This document shows, piece after piece, positions 15,001 to 23,640 of a DNA stretch of 64,000 nucleotides. The position numbers and the translations under genes were made by a program. Each line of letters begins with the position of its first letter. Within the stretch, counting starts at the first letter, position 1. Location: contig NC_083562.1 in the NCBI RefSeq assembly GCF_019925205.1, positions 4,650,001-4,714,000 on the forward strand, written 5' to 3'. The DNA is from Metopolophium dirhodum. Lineage: Eukaryota; Arthropoda; Insecta; Hemiptera; Aphididae. The notes under the pieces are model-generated. The model was not told the origin of the DNA. It saw nothing but the letters and a program-made list of their open reading frames with translations, and ran no database searches.

Positions 15001-15986
15001 CGAATGATTTCTGCCCACAAAGGAACAGAAATGTCAGTTTTGTTATCTATGTCTGGTGCAATACAAAGACCTCATATTGGTGAGTATTATTCGTACTATT
15101 TACATTGATTACATCATGATAATTCATTTAACTTGAAATATCAAGGCGGAGAGGACGAGAGTGCTGCAGAGTCGTTCTTTAGAGGTCCCGGTCGGAACTT
15201 ACTGGCAGTCCTGTCAAAATCTAACGTTTCCGATAAGGTGTCAATGGCTTATGATGGAGTTAAAAGGTATTATAAACTACATTATTTGAGAATTTATTCA
15301 CAAAATATATTGTATGATTTTAGAATTATTGAGTCAGGCGAAGAGGTAGTGATGCGAACACGAATTCCAAGATATGTCAATCTAATGGTTTGTTGTATAA
15401 ATTAATACTATTTAAATGGGTATTTAAAAAATTAATGTTTTTAGGGAATGAAAAGCTATTCTATGTATGAAGCTGTTGGTCTACATTTGTTTAAAATGTT
15501 GAGTCGTTCTCTATCAAATGATGGTTATTGGGCGCACGTGAGTTTACTACCAGAGGGGAAAAAAGTCCTACTCATTACATTAAGGTACCTATGTTTAATT
15601 GAATATTTACATTTTTGTTACTAATTTAAACATTATTTTAGACGAGTAATTTTAGCTGAAAAATACCGCACTAAAGGACCGTGGGAAATTGAATGGAGTA
15701 TTTATGTTGATAACATAATCGATGTACCAACAGTTGAAGAAAATAAATTAAGTTTCAAAGTTCGGCAAGTGAGTGGCGAAGTGTATATGATATGTTATTA
15801 AAAATAATGAATTTAAAGTTTAAAACACTCATTTTTTTTGCATAGGATGAACATCACTCGAGTTATTTTTTCCGTGGTGATGAAAAATGTATCGAATACA
15901 ACGATAAAACAACATTGAAATGGATTAAGAATAAAATTCAACAAGTTATGGTTTTAGGATATGAGGATAAACCTCTCAATTCTTAA
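1..15986 (+). CDS. Vps13: Vps13 (VPS13A/C type), bridge-like lipid transfer protein, 3' part
   Basis: VPS13 proteins are very long rods with a hydrophobic groove that move phospholipids between organelles at contact sites. This fragment (about 2759 residues) lacks the N-terminal chorein exons, which lie left of the window. I joined these exons by GT-AG sites in one frame: <1-28, 93-301, 367-533, 679-965, 1054-1193, 2317-2452, 2509-2748, 2829-2971, 3037-3220, 3291-3404, 3469-3645, 3735-4073, 4144-4482, 4545-4711, 4787-5109, 5181-5392, 5472-5603, 5679-6015, 6090-6175, 6251-6404, 6518-6617, 6684-6787, 6863-7101, 9131-9195, 9417-9544, 9600-9751, 9812-10023, 10119-10239, 10316-10747, 10817-11167, 11230-11355, 11415-11561, 11633-11917, 11982-12164, 12224-12403, 12465-12599, 13370-13512, 13586-13715 (or 13748), 14404-14594, 14656-14833, 14908-15079, 15146-15266, 15324-15387, 15445-15584, 15642-15768, 15846-15986. 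Family signatures seen are LQLPYIVIPE early, LSVWEPFIEPW at 6129-6166, IVNKTGLPLQLR at 10712-10747 in the adaptor-binding (VAB/SHR-BD) region, and VYWVSYMDAAGQRVLLFT at 12021-12075. VPS13B and VPS13D fit less well. The ATG2_C-type part is unusually diverged. Confidence 0.95.
1194..2316 (+). other. Large Vps13 intron with repeat-like insert
   Basis: This 1.1-kb intron is over ten times the usual size in the gene. Its middle (about 1553-1930) is richer in GC than the flanks and has a run of ten C at 1875-1884. It does not look like ordinary intron sequence and is probably an old insertion, although no terminal repeats could be defined. Near 2103-2138 the text AACAACAC followed by GACGTCCTCT resembles the end of the foldback MITE at 63236-63511, so a worn fragment of that family may be present. 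Confidence 0.5.
6251..7101 (+). other. Acidic, serine-rich low-complexity segment of Vps13
   Basis: Four consecutive exons (6251-6404, 6518-6617, 6684-6787, 6863-7101) encode a stretch dominated by Ser, Asp and Glu, with pieces such as ESESSEDESEAE, YSDDSDSDQE, SDSSDESGAEQE and SYSSDSGLENDSEG. It follows directly on the conserved SVWEPFIEPW motif, so it sits as a loop or linker in the rod before the VAB region. Many S-x-x-D/E sites would suit casein kinase 2. A second, shorter run of the same character (SPDTSDTSDSDSDAGPP) ends the exon at 11633-11917. Disorder and phosphorylation are inferences from composition. Confidence 0.8.
7757..7859. mobile_element. Short MITE, about 103 bp
   Basis: The ends are inverted repeats: TAAGCCGATATTACACTGGT on the left and AACCTGTATAATATCGGCTT on the right pair over about 20 bases with few mismatches. 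The interior is too short to code. It lies inside a Vps13 intron. The superfamily cannot be assigned, and no clear target duplication was seen. Confidence 0.65.
8040..8453. mobile_element. Foldback MITE, copy 1
   Basis: Two long arms pair around a centre near 8260. CAGAATAATCTATTTTAT and AATATCAAAGTGAATTGAC on the left match AAGTCAATTCACTTTAATAT and TAGATTATTCTGAAAG on the right. Inner arms repeat the pattern (GGGCCACACGTGG and GCACGTGGCC). The right edge reads GAGACAACACATTTGGGG then ATAATGTCCTCTT, almost the same as the right edge of the element at 63236-63511, so both belong to one family. The left edge is worn and its position is approximate. Confidence 0.7.
12600..13369 (+). other. Vps13 intron with a 100-bp-arm inverted repeat
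   Basis: This 770-base intron contains two long arms, 12788-12886 and 12991-13090. They are reverse complements with only scattered differences, separated by about 100 bases. In RNA the intron could fold into a long hairpin. The arms include AAGCGGAAGAAAAATTCACC on the left and GGTGAATTTTTCTACCGCTT on the right. Nothing in it looks coding. Confidence 0.75.
12788..13090. repeat. Long inverted repeat (foldback element or MITE)
   Basis: The arms of roughly 100 bases start at ACCAATAAGCGG and end at CCGCTTTTTGGT. Shared internal blocks are GCCCGATTT, GAAAACATATTTAAATTCCT and TTATTCTCTTTTATAGGT against their complements. The spacer has no ORF. A MITE with long TIRs is the simplest reading. The TIRs may extend a little further, and no target duplication was recognised. 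Confidence 0.75.
13716..14403 (+). other. Vps13 intron, 688 bases
   Basis: It is AT-rich and ends in ATATTTTAG before the GGGAGAAACCC exon. A second in-frame donor, CCG|GTAAGG at 13748, would add 11 residues (VSSLHAPNIPP) to the preceding exon. I see no repeat ends or coding signature in the rest. Confidence 0.6.
14404..15986 (+). other. Diverged C-terminal ATG2_C-like region and PH-like domain of Vps13
   Basis: The last eight exons encode about 376 residues. The segment starting near 14656 still shows the approach to the family's LDVLGNP-type motif, but here it reads LDVLENVYEMDEIDEK. The long glycine-rich helical stretch usual after it is replaced by charged sequence. Recognisable anchors return further on: SDKVSMAYDGVKR (15228-15266), RIPRYVN, SYSMYEAVGLHLF, and then a PH-like tail with GYWAHVSLL, KVLLITLRRVILAEKY and NKLSFKVRQ. 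The start of this block depends on which donor is used for the exon at 13586 (13716 or 13749); both keep the frame. Confidence 0.75.
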
Positions 15987-17400
15987 ATAATAATTAAAGT
16001 AATAATAATCAAAACGTATACACAAATAATATTAGAATTTAGTTTAGAAAAATTTCTTAGATACATGAAACGATTTAATAATATCAACGTTTATCACCGT
16101 TGAATAATAGAAATATAGGTATGAATAATCCAAAGTAGTATAGGTACTTCTATTGTATTTCACAATACACTAGGTCAAAAAATATAATAAAAATTTAAAA
16201 ATATAATCACATATTAAACTTATATTTAGGTACCTATGATTTTAAAATAGTAGTCAAATATTTATATACGTGTGTAATTTACCTACCTAAACCTGATGAA
16301 CTATTATGTACGGATGTAGTATGTATATCCTATTTGTATTGAATATTAAAGTATTGATGAAAAACCATACCTATCTATATTCTATTTCTTATAAATTATA
16401 AATCAACAGTTACTTTTAATGATCTGATTAATTTTCAAATGGTTGTTGTTACTTGATTCAAAAATAAATATATTATAATATAACTATATAACATACCTAT
16501 ATATGAAATAAACTATAAAATATTCTTCTCTACTTGGTAACATTATTTATTCCTTACTCTAGTAGTTTTAAATGATATATACCTTGCTGTAAATATTTTT
16601 ATAATTATTCTCAATGTATTGAAATGTGTTTGATTACTTTGATTGGTAATATTAAATAACCTTATCTGACGCATGTATTCCACCTACACTGTAGTACTGT
16701 ACATGGGTTTATTAAATTTAATTTTCAAAGTAAATGTAAATCAGAACACAGAAAACGCATTGCCAAAAATTCGAGGACATTGATTGGTTTCAAACTGTTC
16801 ACACATCCCCAACACCCGTATCTATTTTGTGCCCGTTGACAGTCCGTAGATAATATTCAATAGCGAAACGAAAGACGGCGTTTAATATAGGCAATTTCAC
16901 TACTCCGGTGTGTAGCTTGCATTGTACGCTCGTGTGAAAATGATATTAGGTATTATAAATATTTTGTAAGTACATACATACTACTATAATATTGTATACC
17001 TAGGTGATGTATTTTTTATTTAATAACTTTCCAAAAGTGTCATATTGGCAACCTAAATAGTTGATCGAAGACGGTCATATATATACCGTGAAAACGTGTC
17101 CTTAACATGGTGAATTTACGCGTAAACGCGTAATGTGGTAATAATTTCACTATCCGATCCATACCGAACGTCATAATAATTTACGATTAGCGCCGCGTCG
17201 TATTTCAATAACACGTTTTAAGGACTACATGATTTATCATTTTCTTGTCAACTATATACCAATAAGTATAGGTAACGGTAATAACGACAATAATAAAATT
17301 GCGTTATATATAATATAATATATTTTATGCCTTGGTATACGTTATAATGATGTAAGGTATTAAAAATAATATTATGCGGTCTTCGTCGACCGCGAACATT
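15987..17400. other. Intergenic stretch and Vps13 3' UTR
   Basis: The Vps13 stop TAA is at 15984-15986. A possible polyadenylation hexamer AATAAA lies at 16186-16191, and others occur near 16456 and 16507. From about 16740 the sequence becomes less AT-rich, leading into the GC-rich promoter-like region. I see no gene. Confidence 0.5.
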
Positions 17401-17401
17401 A

Positions 17402-17450
17402 GTCGGCTATAAATAAACGGCCGACGAAACAATATTGTTTTCAGCAGCCA
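17402..17450 (+). promoter_or_regulatory. Candidate TATA core promoter
   Basis: TATAAATA at 17408-17415 is followed 35 bases later by TCAGCA (A at 17443), a good insect initiator-like site and spacing. The TATA box sits exactly between the perfect arms GTCGGC (17402-17407) and GCCGAC (17420-17425). The following kilobase is the most GC- and CpG-rich part of the left half. It would suit a noncoding first exon of the muscarinic receptor gene 20 kb downstream on the same strand, but no transcript evidence links them. Confidence 0.45.
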
Positions 17451-17589
17451 ACGTGCCATATTGTTTTCATTTCCCGGTCGACTTGGTGATATCTGCCTGC
17501 TTCAGTCCCCTTCCGGAACGATAATTATTTTATATTACTACAACAACGCTCTCTTCTCGCTGCCACCGCGATCAAGGCGCGAGGGTAAT

Positions 17590-17609
17590 CCCCCCCCCCC
17601 CCCCCCCCC
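17590..17609. repeat. Poly(C) tract, 20 C
   Basis: This is an uninterrupted run of 20 C on the + strand just before a CA microsatellite. Runs of this kind are length-unstable and error-prone in sequencing. Confidence 0.95.
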
Positions 17610-17611
17610 GA

Positions 17612-17730
17612 ACATTCATACACACACGCGCACACACACACACACACACGCACACATGCACACCCTCAACACTCATACACACACGCACACAGACACAGAC
17701 ACAGACACAGACACGCACGCACAGCATCCC
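17612..17730. repeat. (CA)n / (CAGA)n compound microsatellite
   Basis: CA dinucleotides with CG and TG interruptions pass into four to five ACAGAC units. This stretch creates the artificial His/Thr-rich and Cys/Val-rich open frames in the area. Confidence 0.95.
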
Positions 17731-18020
17731 TCCCACATCACCCCAACCCGGGGACGGACGCCGCCACCGGGGCGTATTTTTCGGAATCGATGCACTCGGC
17801 GATTGGTTGGGCGTGAAGCGTTCTGCTTCGGTGCAATGTGACCCGCGCGTGGTGACGGACGCGCGTGGCCGCGGCAGTGCGGGCTGGGGAGACGACAACG
17901 GGTGCCGAAAATCAATGAGCCCCCTGACCTGCCGGCGGGACTGCTCGCACAGCTTCCACAGTCCCGGACCAGCGGCCGCCGCATGAGCACGACGACTTTT
18001 CGAGCGCACGCCACCAGTAT

Positions 18021-18078
18021 ACAACAACAACAATAATAATAAAAATAATAATAATAATAACAATAATAGTAATAATAC
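18021..18078. repeat. (CAA)/(AAT) trinucleotide repeat
   Basis: CAACAACAA runs into repeated AAT units with single-base interruptions. It marks the right edge of the GC-rich block. Confidence 0.85.
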
Positions 18079-18650
18079 AATATAAGTCAGTGTGTGTTCA
18101 CGTGCGTATGACCGATGTGCCCTTTTACCAAAGTACACTATATACAACTGCACAGGTACTCCTCGTCATTAGTATTTGTGTGTATTATTATTATACACGT
18201 GTGCATAATATATATATATATATTATGTATATGTGGTATGTGTGTGTGTGTGTTTATATTTATATGTTTGTGTGTATAATATTAGTATATTGTAGTGTAA
18301 TGTTACGTAGGTGTAGCTATATTTAGGTACCTACGTTGCATTTCGTTACATAGGTATTGTTACGCTAGCAATATATATTTAAACGACGTGACTTTACGCG
18401 GCACTCGCGGCGGTTACTTGTCGCACCCGTAGCACGTCCCCGTGGTCGGACGACACCGGTTTTCGGACCGAAACGCCGCGTGCACGCGACCGACCAATAT
18501 CCGTTGTTTTCTTTCGGTTTTCTCCTGCAGCCTTCGACGATCGATCCGCAGCTCGTTACAGCTTCAGGGCTCGGATCCATGAGGGATATCCGACGTTTGA
18601 AATCCGAAATTCGCACACGATTTACACGTCATATCATAGGTACCTACCTG

Positions 18651-18826
18651 CAGGGGCGCAATTTAAATGAAAAATCTGGGGGCGCTAGAGCCCTTCTATT
18701 TTTTTCCATGTTATTTTATGGTTATGGAAATCAGCTTAAAATGTAAATTAACATGAACAAATTTGGGGGTGCTAAATTCAAAATTCGGGGCGCTAAGCAC
18801 ACCAAAGCCCCCATCAAATTGCGCCT
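18651..18826. mobile_element. MITE with GGGGCGCAATTT ends
   Basis: The left end CAGGGGCGCAATTT and the right end AAATTGCGCCTA are inverted repeats. Internal blocks also pair in part (GGGGGCGCTAGAGCCC and GGGGCGCTAAGCACACC). It is about 176 bases and noncoding. No clear target duplication was seen. Confidence 0.65.
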
Positions 18827-18829
18827 ATA

Positions 18830-20400
18830 TGCGGCTACCTGATATTATAAGTCTTCTCGCAGTTCGTACAGTATATTATGCACACTGCCTTTTCACCTCG
18901 TATTATATTGTATATACCTAGTGTATCGCTTTGCCGCCTATGCCTCGAAGATAATGACGCGTGTGCGACACGCGCGCCCTGCCTTGCATGCCGAATGTTC
19001 CGCGGACACTGTTTGCGTCTGCAGTTACATGTATTTTTGGTTTTAAATTTTTATCAAACGCACCTTTCCACCCGATCTGATAACGTGGATGATATCACGA
19101 TGTATATTTTGTACGCACATATTATTATTGTTATCTGCGGCTACGTCCGTGTATTATTACGTCGTTACGTATTTATATTTATTTAATGTATTATTATTAT
19201 GTTTATATACTTTATACTATAGCTGTTGTAATTTCGCGCCATAAATCCAATCCGATTTACACCTGAGTGTTTGTACGAGTATTAAGTAGAGTGCACTGTA
19301 ATAGTTCTGACTATGTGTGACGATTTATGGTCTTCACCTGGTGGTATACTAGCACCGCCGCCGTTTATCGTAATCTACACGCGAGTATACGACTATATAC
19401 ATAATACATATTACATATAGAGCTATCCCGGGAATCATAAATCGCATCGCCTTGTTGGCTATACCAAATACTACCAATCATAATTCATAATACCTCATTT
19501 TACGGTGGTCGATGGTGGAGGTGGATATTTTAGAGTCACGTGATATTATTTACTATTCAAAAATCGAGCACGTAAATTCCTTGGATCGCTTCGAGTATAG
19601 TGTTTACCTTGTAGGTATCAAATATCGACATATCTAACATATATAAATTATAAATACTAGTATACTACCTATAGATCATTGTCGGTCTCAGATGCCACAC
19701 CTGTTGTACTACTTGGACTCGGTACTTTAACAACGATAATATTGGCGTGCATATAATATAATATAGGTAATATTATATTATACTGTGCCTTAATGGCTTA
19801 ATACCTTATTGATAATTGTTCGCGGGCGTTTACCCGAAATCACGGCGATTGTGGAATGTCGTGGCGTTTTCTTATCATATGTGTATATTATAATAGATGC
19901 CTACATATATAAATACAAAATATCATCTACATCAACAGTAACCAAAAGGCGGCCCTGCATATAAAAAGTAAAGACCAATAATACAATATATAAGTAGGCT
20001 CAGGGGTATCGCCAGTTTGTTTGATTTTCCCCCAGTTTTTTAAGTTTTGAATATTAAACGTCATTATGAGACTTCACATAAATCATTTGCTGAAAAATGT
20101 CCAGTGAACTTCGTAAATCAAAAATTGAGAGCCTGCATATAAAATATTAAATGCACGAATATAGCGTGCACGAATCATACACCAAAATTCAAGCAGTTAG
20201 TTGAAAGACTTGCTGCTTTTCCCATTAATTTTAACCCATTTTCTATTTATATTATAATTATTATAAATTTGAATTTTATTTGAATTTATTATTATGAACG
20301 CCACTAGGACACTAATCACTGTTACTTTTGCTTTATAATATGTATGATCTATACAAGTTGTAGGTACACCGCATATCATAATAATAATTTTGTTTATAGT
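18830..20400. other. Noncoding stretch, no gene seen
   Basis: GC content is moderate from 18880 to 19400, then it turns AT-rich. The open frames are short and have no recognisable motifs. It may belong to the first intron of the receptor gene if the promoter at 17.4 kb is correct. Confidence 0.5.
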
Positions 20401-20420
20401 TCAGAAATTTCTTGTTTTGT

Positions 20421-20672
20421 TCAGGGTTGGGCTCCAAGTGTAGCGTTGAGGCTTTCTGTCATGTTAAGATTCCATTGATCCTGTTCATATCGTTGATATT
20501 TCTTTGATAAGTGCTTTACTGTTAACCTAATACCACATGCTTCGCATATAAGAGGTTCTTCTTTTGTTACAAGAAATCTTGTGTAGGTCTTTGTAAGTCT
20601 TGTGTGCCCGATTCTTAATCGACTAATAATTTGGTTTACATTTATTGCTCTAGATCTTCTGCAGTCTCTATT
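20421..20672 (-). pseudogene. LINE (Jockey/I-like) ORF2 C-terminal remnant
   Basis: The minus strand is open for about 83 codons and contains RLRIGHTRLT followed by CEACGIRLTVKHL. This is the conserved end of non-LTR retrotransposon ORF2 just after RNase H, with the CxxC...H type motif. It ends at a TGA at 20421-20423 after the words LGAQP. Upstream in the element (higher coordinates) the frame meets a stop at once, and no reverse transcriptase is recognisable. It is therefore a 5'-truncated, decayed copy, which is usual for LINEs. The exact clade is a guess. Confidence 0.75.
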
Positions 20673-21526
20673 TTAGTAAACATAGTTTTACATAAAGTCA
20701 TAAAGAGCATTGATAATTTACAGTTAAACGTTCCACATGTCTATAGTACATATATGGACATATTATTTCTTTCTCAGTTGTAATTGTTTTAACAAAGTCA
20801 AATGGTACCTAGTCTTTTAAGTACCTAATTCAAAATAACACATTATGTAGCCTTAGCTTATTGTACGAAGACACGAACAGTTTTTTTGTCATTGGACAAA
20901 TCAAATAACAACTGATCATTTTTTGTACTTATCGTTTTATCATGTGTTCGACATCTTGATTGTTTCATTTGATACTCCCTTGACTCTGTGGGTGCCTTGA
21001 ACGTCCGTGTTCGATAAGACACTCTGGTCAAAGTTATTTAAATTCATCTAATACACAGTTCATAGACTCTAAGATATTATCACTTTGTAGCATACTTGGG
21101 GCTTTAAACGTACAAAAAATAATAAGCATATTAACGTAACTTCTATTGCTCTTTTAATTTCTATAGGGATACACATTTTGTGATTATAAATTCGAGAACT
21201 GTTCAAATTACCTAATATAGGGGCAAACCTATAATATTTTTTGAATTTCTGATAATAACTGTATAGACGTTATATTTTTAACCACCAAATAGTATATTAT
21301 TAAATGTATGATATGTTTTTATTCTAATACCTACCTATATTCAATATTTTTACAATTTAAATTTTTACTTATTTATGACAAGGTTAATAATTTATTACAC
21401 GATGTGCTTGTTTTAACCACAAAAATATTAGTTTGTAATGTAATTGTATTAAAGCAATAATATTGTAAAATATTATAATTCAAAAATATAAAAAATTATT
21501 TATTACACAATGTGAATAAAATTAGT

Positions 21527-21655
21527 TTTGTCTACTTCACGGAAAGATCAAAAAACCATCCATATTATATAATAAAATGTAATTTTCTCGAAATGAATAC
21601 ATTTCATGAAGTGGATGTCCACTTCACGAAAAGAGTGATTTCATCAAGTGGATGG
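21527..21655. repeat. Cluster of inverted CACTTCACGAAA words
   Basis: TACTTCACGGAAAGA, TTTCATGAAGTGGA, TCCACTTCACGAAAAGA and ATCAAGTGGAT lie within 130 bases in alternating orientation. The central pair forms a 13-base-arm hairpin with one mismatch and almost no loop. Whether this is a MITE end or a binding-site cluster is open. Confidence 0.5.
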
Positions 21656-23439
21656 TGTATATATATATATATATTGTACACAGGATAATTATTTGTTTAA
21701 CAGCGTGAACACTAACTATTTTTAAAAGTTTCTTTTAGAAAAATGTAAGTTACTTATTACATTCAAATCTAAAATTTACACATTTTTTTTATCTTCAAGT
21801 TTGTTGGTTGATCCATCTATAAACTCGATAATTTTTAATTATTAAGCTTTTAAAATTTGAATTTCCTGTGCTCTGTATATTTTGCTCAGTGTTTAAGCAC
21901 CCTTAATATTTACAAATGATTCGCACCTAAGGTAATATTATGATAGGCATATAATATAATACCTATTATGTGTCAATGCTTGCGAATTAAACACTGTCAT
22001 CAAACGTGATGTAACTATATACGTGAAATATCGATTAAACGAGTTTTAACAAGGCTTATTGTCGTCGCTTTTTCATTATATTAATTGTATCGCTACATTA
22101 TTATTTTCATTAAATTATATAAATTTATGTAGGTATATATAAATAATTGTATACAATAAATTGAAATATAATATGGCATATAATGTAAAGATAAAACTTT
22201 AGCTAAAACCACAAACAATAGATATTTGTTAAATAACGCTCTACCTAGATATTATTTATGGTCAAGTAGTACTTTTCAAAACGTACCTATTAGGATAATC
22301 CTTATTATTACTCACTAGACAGTGGATTTTAAAACACAGCCGAATAAAATAAATGTTATGGCATATTATTCTATGGCCATATTATACTGTATGGCTATTA
22401 TAACTATCGGTAATTTAATAATTTATAGGATAAATGATAAATTATAGAATAAGCAAGAAATTACTCACAGACCACAGTTACAATTCAATCTAGTCAGTAG
22501 ACAAGTGTATTATAGTACGTTAATAGTATTATAGACATGCATTTTTTGTTGAAAAATGAATGAAAAGACGTTAATTGAACCTTTTGACTGGTTTTCAGAA
22601 ATTGAGTTACATTCGTTATACGCAATACATCACATATCTTATAATACAATTATATTATTCTATTAAAGTAGGCACCTAAGTGAATTACTATAAAATAATA
22701 TAAGCATAGTAGATAACGAGACATGGCGACCTTACTTATGTATAACTGTATAAGAATGACTATATTTGTCAACTAGGTAATAGGTAGATGTGTCGTATGT
22801 AGTTTATAAATGGTCAATCTGGCCAAAACGCCTATACAAGGTTGATTCACCTGCAAGCATAATCATTAATCACCCTCCCTTATCCCTTAAATAATGAATT
22901 TTAGAATTTTTAAATAAACTACAAGACCATATTTTTGAATTGTATTGTCCTATTACTTAAGGAATGTCTCGTGGTGATACAAACTAATTCTGTTTTTAAA
23001 ATGAGAATCCCTGTATTTTACTGTAAATTATTAAGCATATAATTTTTTGGAAAATTTCATGTAGGTAGCTAATTGTAGGTATCTAATGTAGGTATCTAAT
23101 TCAAAATTTGAACGTGTGGTTCCTCAGTTATTATAATGTTTATACTATAAGGACATAATAATGGTCCTTAAAAATGATTTTATAAAAATATAAAATAGAT
23201 GTAATAATGGATCTGGTATTTATTACATAGGTACATACTTACACGATTTACCATTTTTACAAATTATTAATATGAATCACTAAAATGTTCAAAATACCAT
23301 AGCCTCCATATCTTACAAATTCATTATCATCATGGACCTATTATCCATATAGTACATAAAATCAAATAAATCTAAAATTATTGGTTTGAATTTTGATTTT
23401 GATTCTTCAATATTTTCAGAAAAATTATCCAATTAATAA

Positions 23440-23640
23440 TATTTACGGTAGAAAAACGGGTTTTTCATTTGAAAAACAGAAGTTGTTGTTTTTTCATGGG
23501 GTACTCCTTAAATAGTACATGAAATATCAAGAATTTCAAAACATCGTCTTTAAAAAGGTATGTTTAGTAATTCCGAAAATCCGTTTTTGAATAACTTCAT
23601 TATTGAAGAAGAAAAGAGGGTGAGCATGCTTGGTGAAACA
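23440..23640. mobile_element. Fragment of the 52.1-kb MITE family, inverted
   Basis: GGGTGAGCATGCTTGG at 23618-23633 is the reverse complement of the CCAAGCATGCTCACC end of the element at 52066-52600. The adjacent AATAACTTCATTATTGAAG stretch also corresponds. Only one end is preserved. Confidence 0.55.

Larger units (their letters stand above)
17451..18620. other. GC-rich island with simple repeats, probable regulatory or 5' noncoding DNA
   Basis: GC content is far above the surrounding DNA, with many CpG (17750-18010 and 18385-18600). Open frames here on both strands run through the C tract and the CA repeats, so they are not convincing proteins. A donor-like CAG|GTACTC occurs at about 18153. 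It may be a promoter-proximal noncoding exon of the receptor gene, or an unrelated CpG island. Confidence 0.4.

Noticed and set aside
1..15986. Assignment to VPS13B or VPS13D
   Set aside because: The VAB region, the SVWEPFIEPW motif and the YWVSYMDAAGQRVLLFT segment fit VPS13A/C; no UBA-type or VPS13B-specific feature was seen.
17461..18153. Long open frames of 126-193 codons on both strands
   Set aside because: They run through poly(C), (CA)n and (AAT)n tracts and consist of low-complexity residues; they are composition artefacts.
20672..21060. Reverse transcriptase domain upstream of the LINE remnant
   Set aside because: No YADD-type or palm motifs could be read in any minus-strand frame; the frame is closed just beyond 20672.
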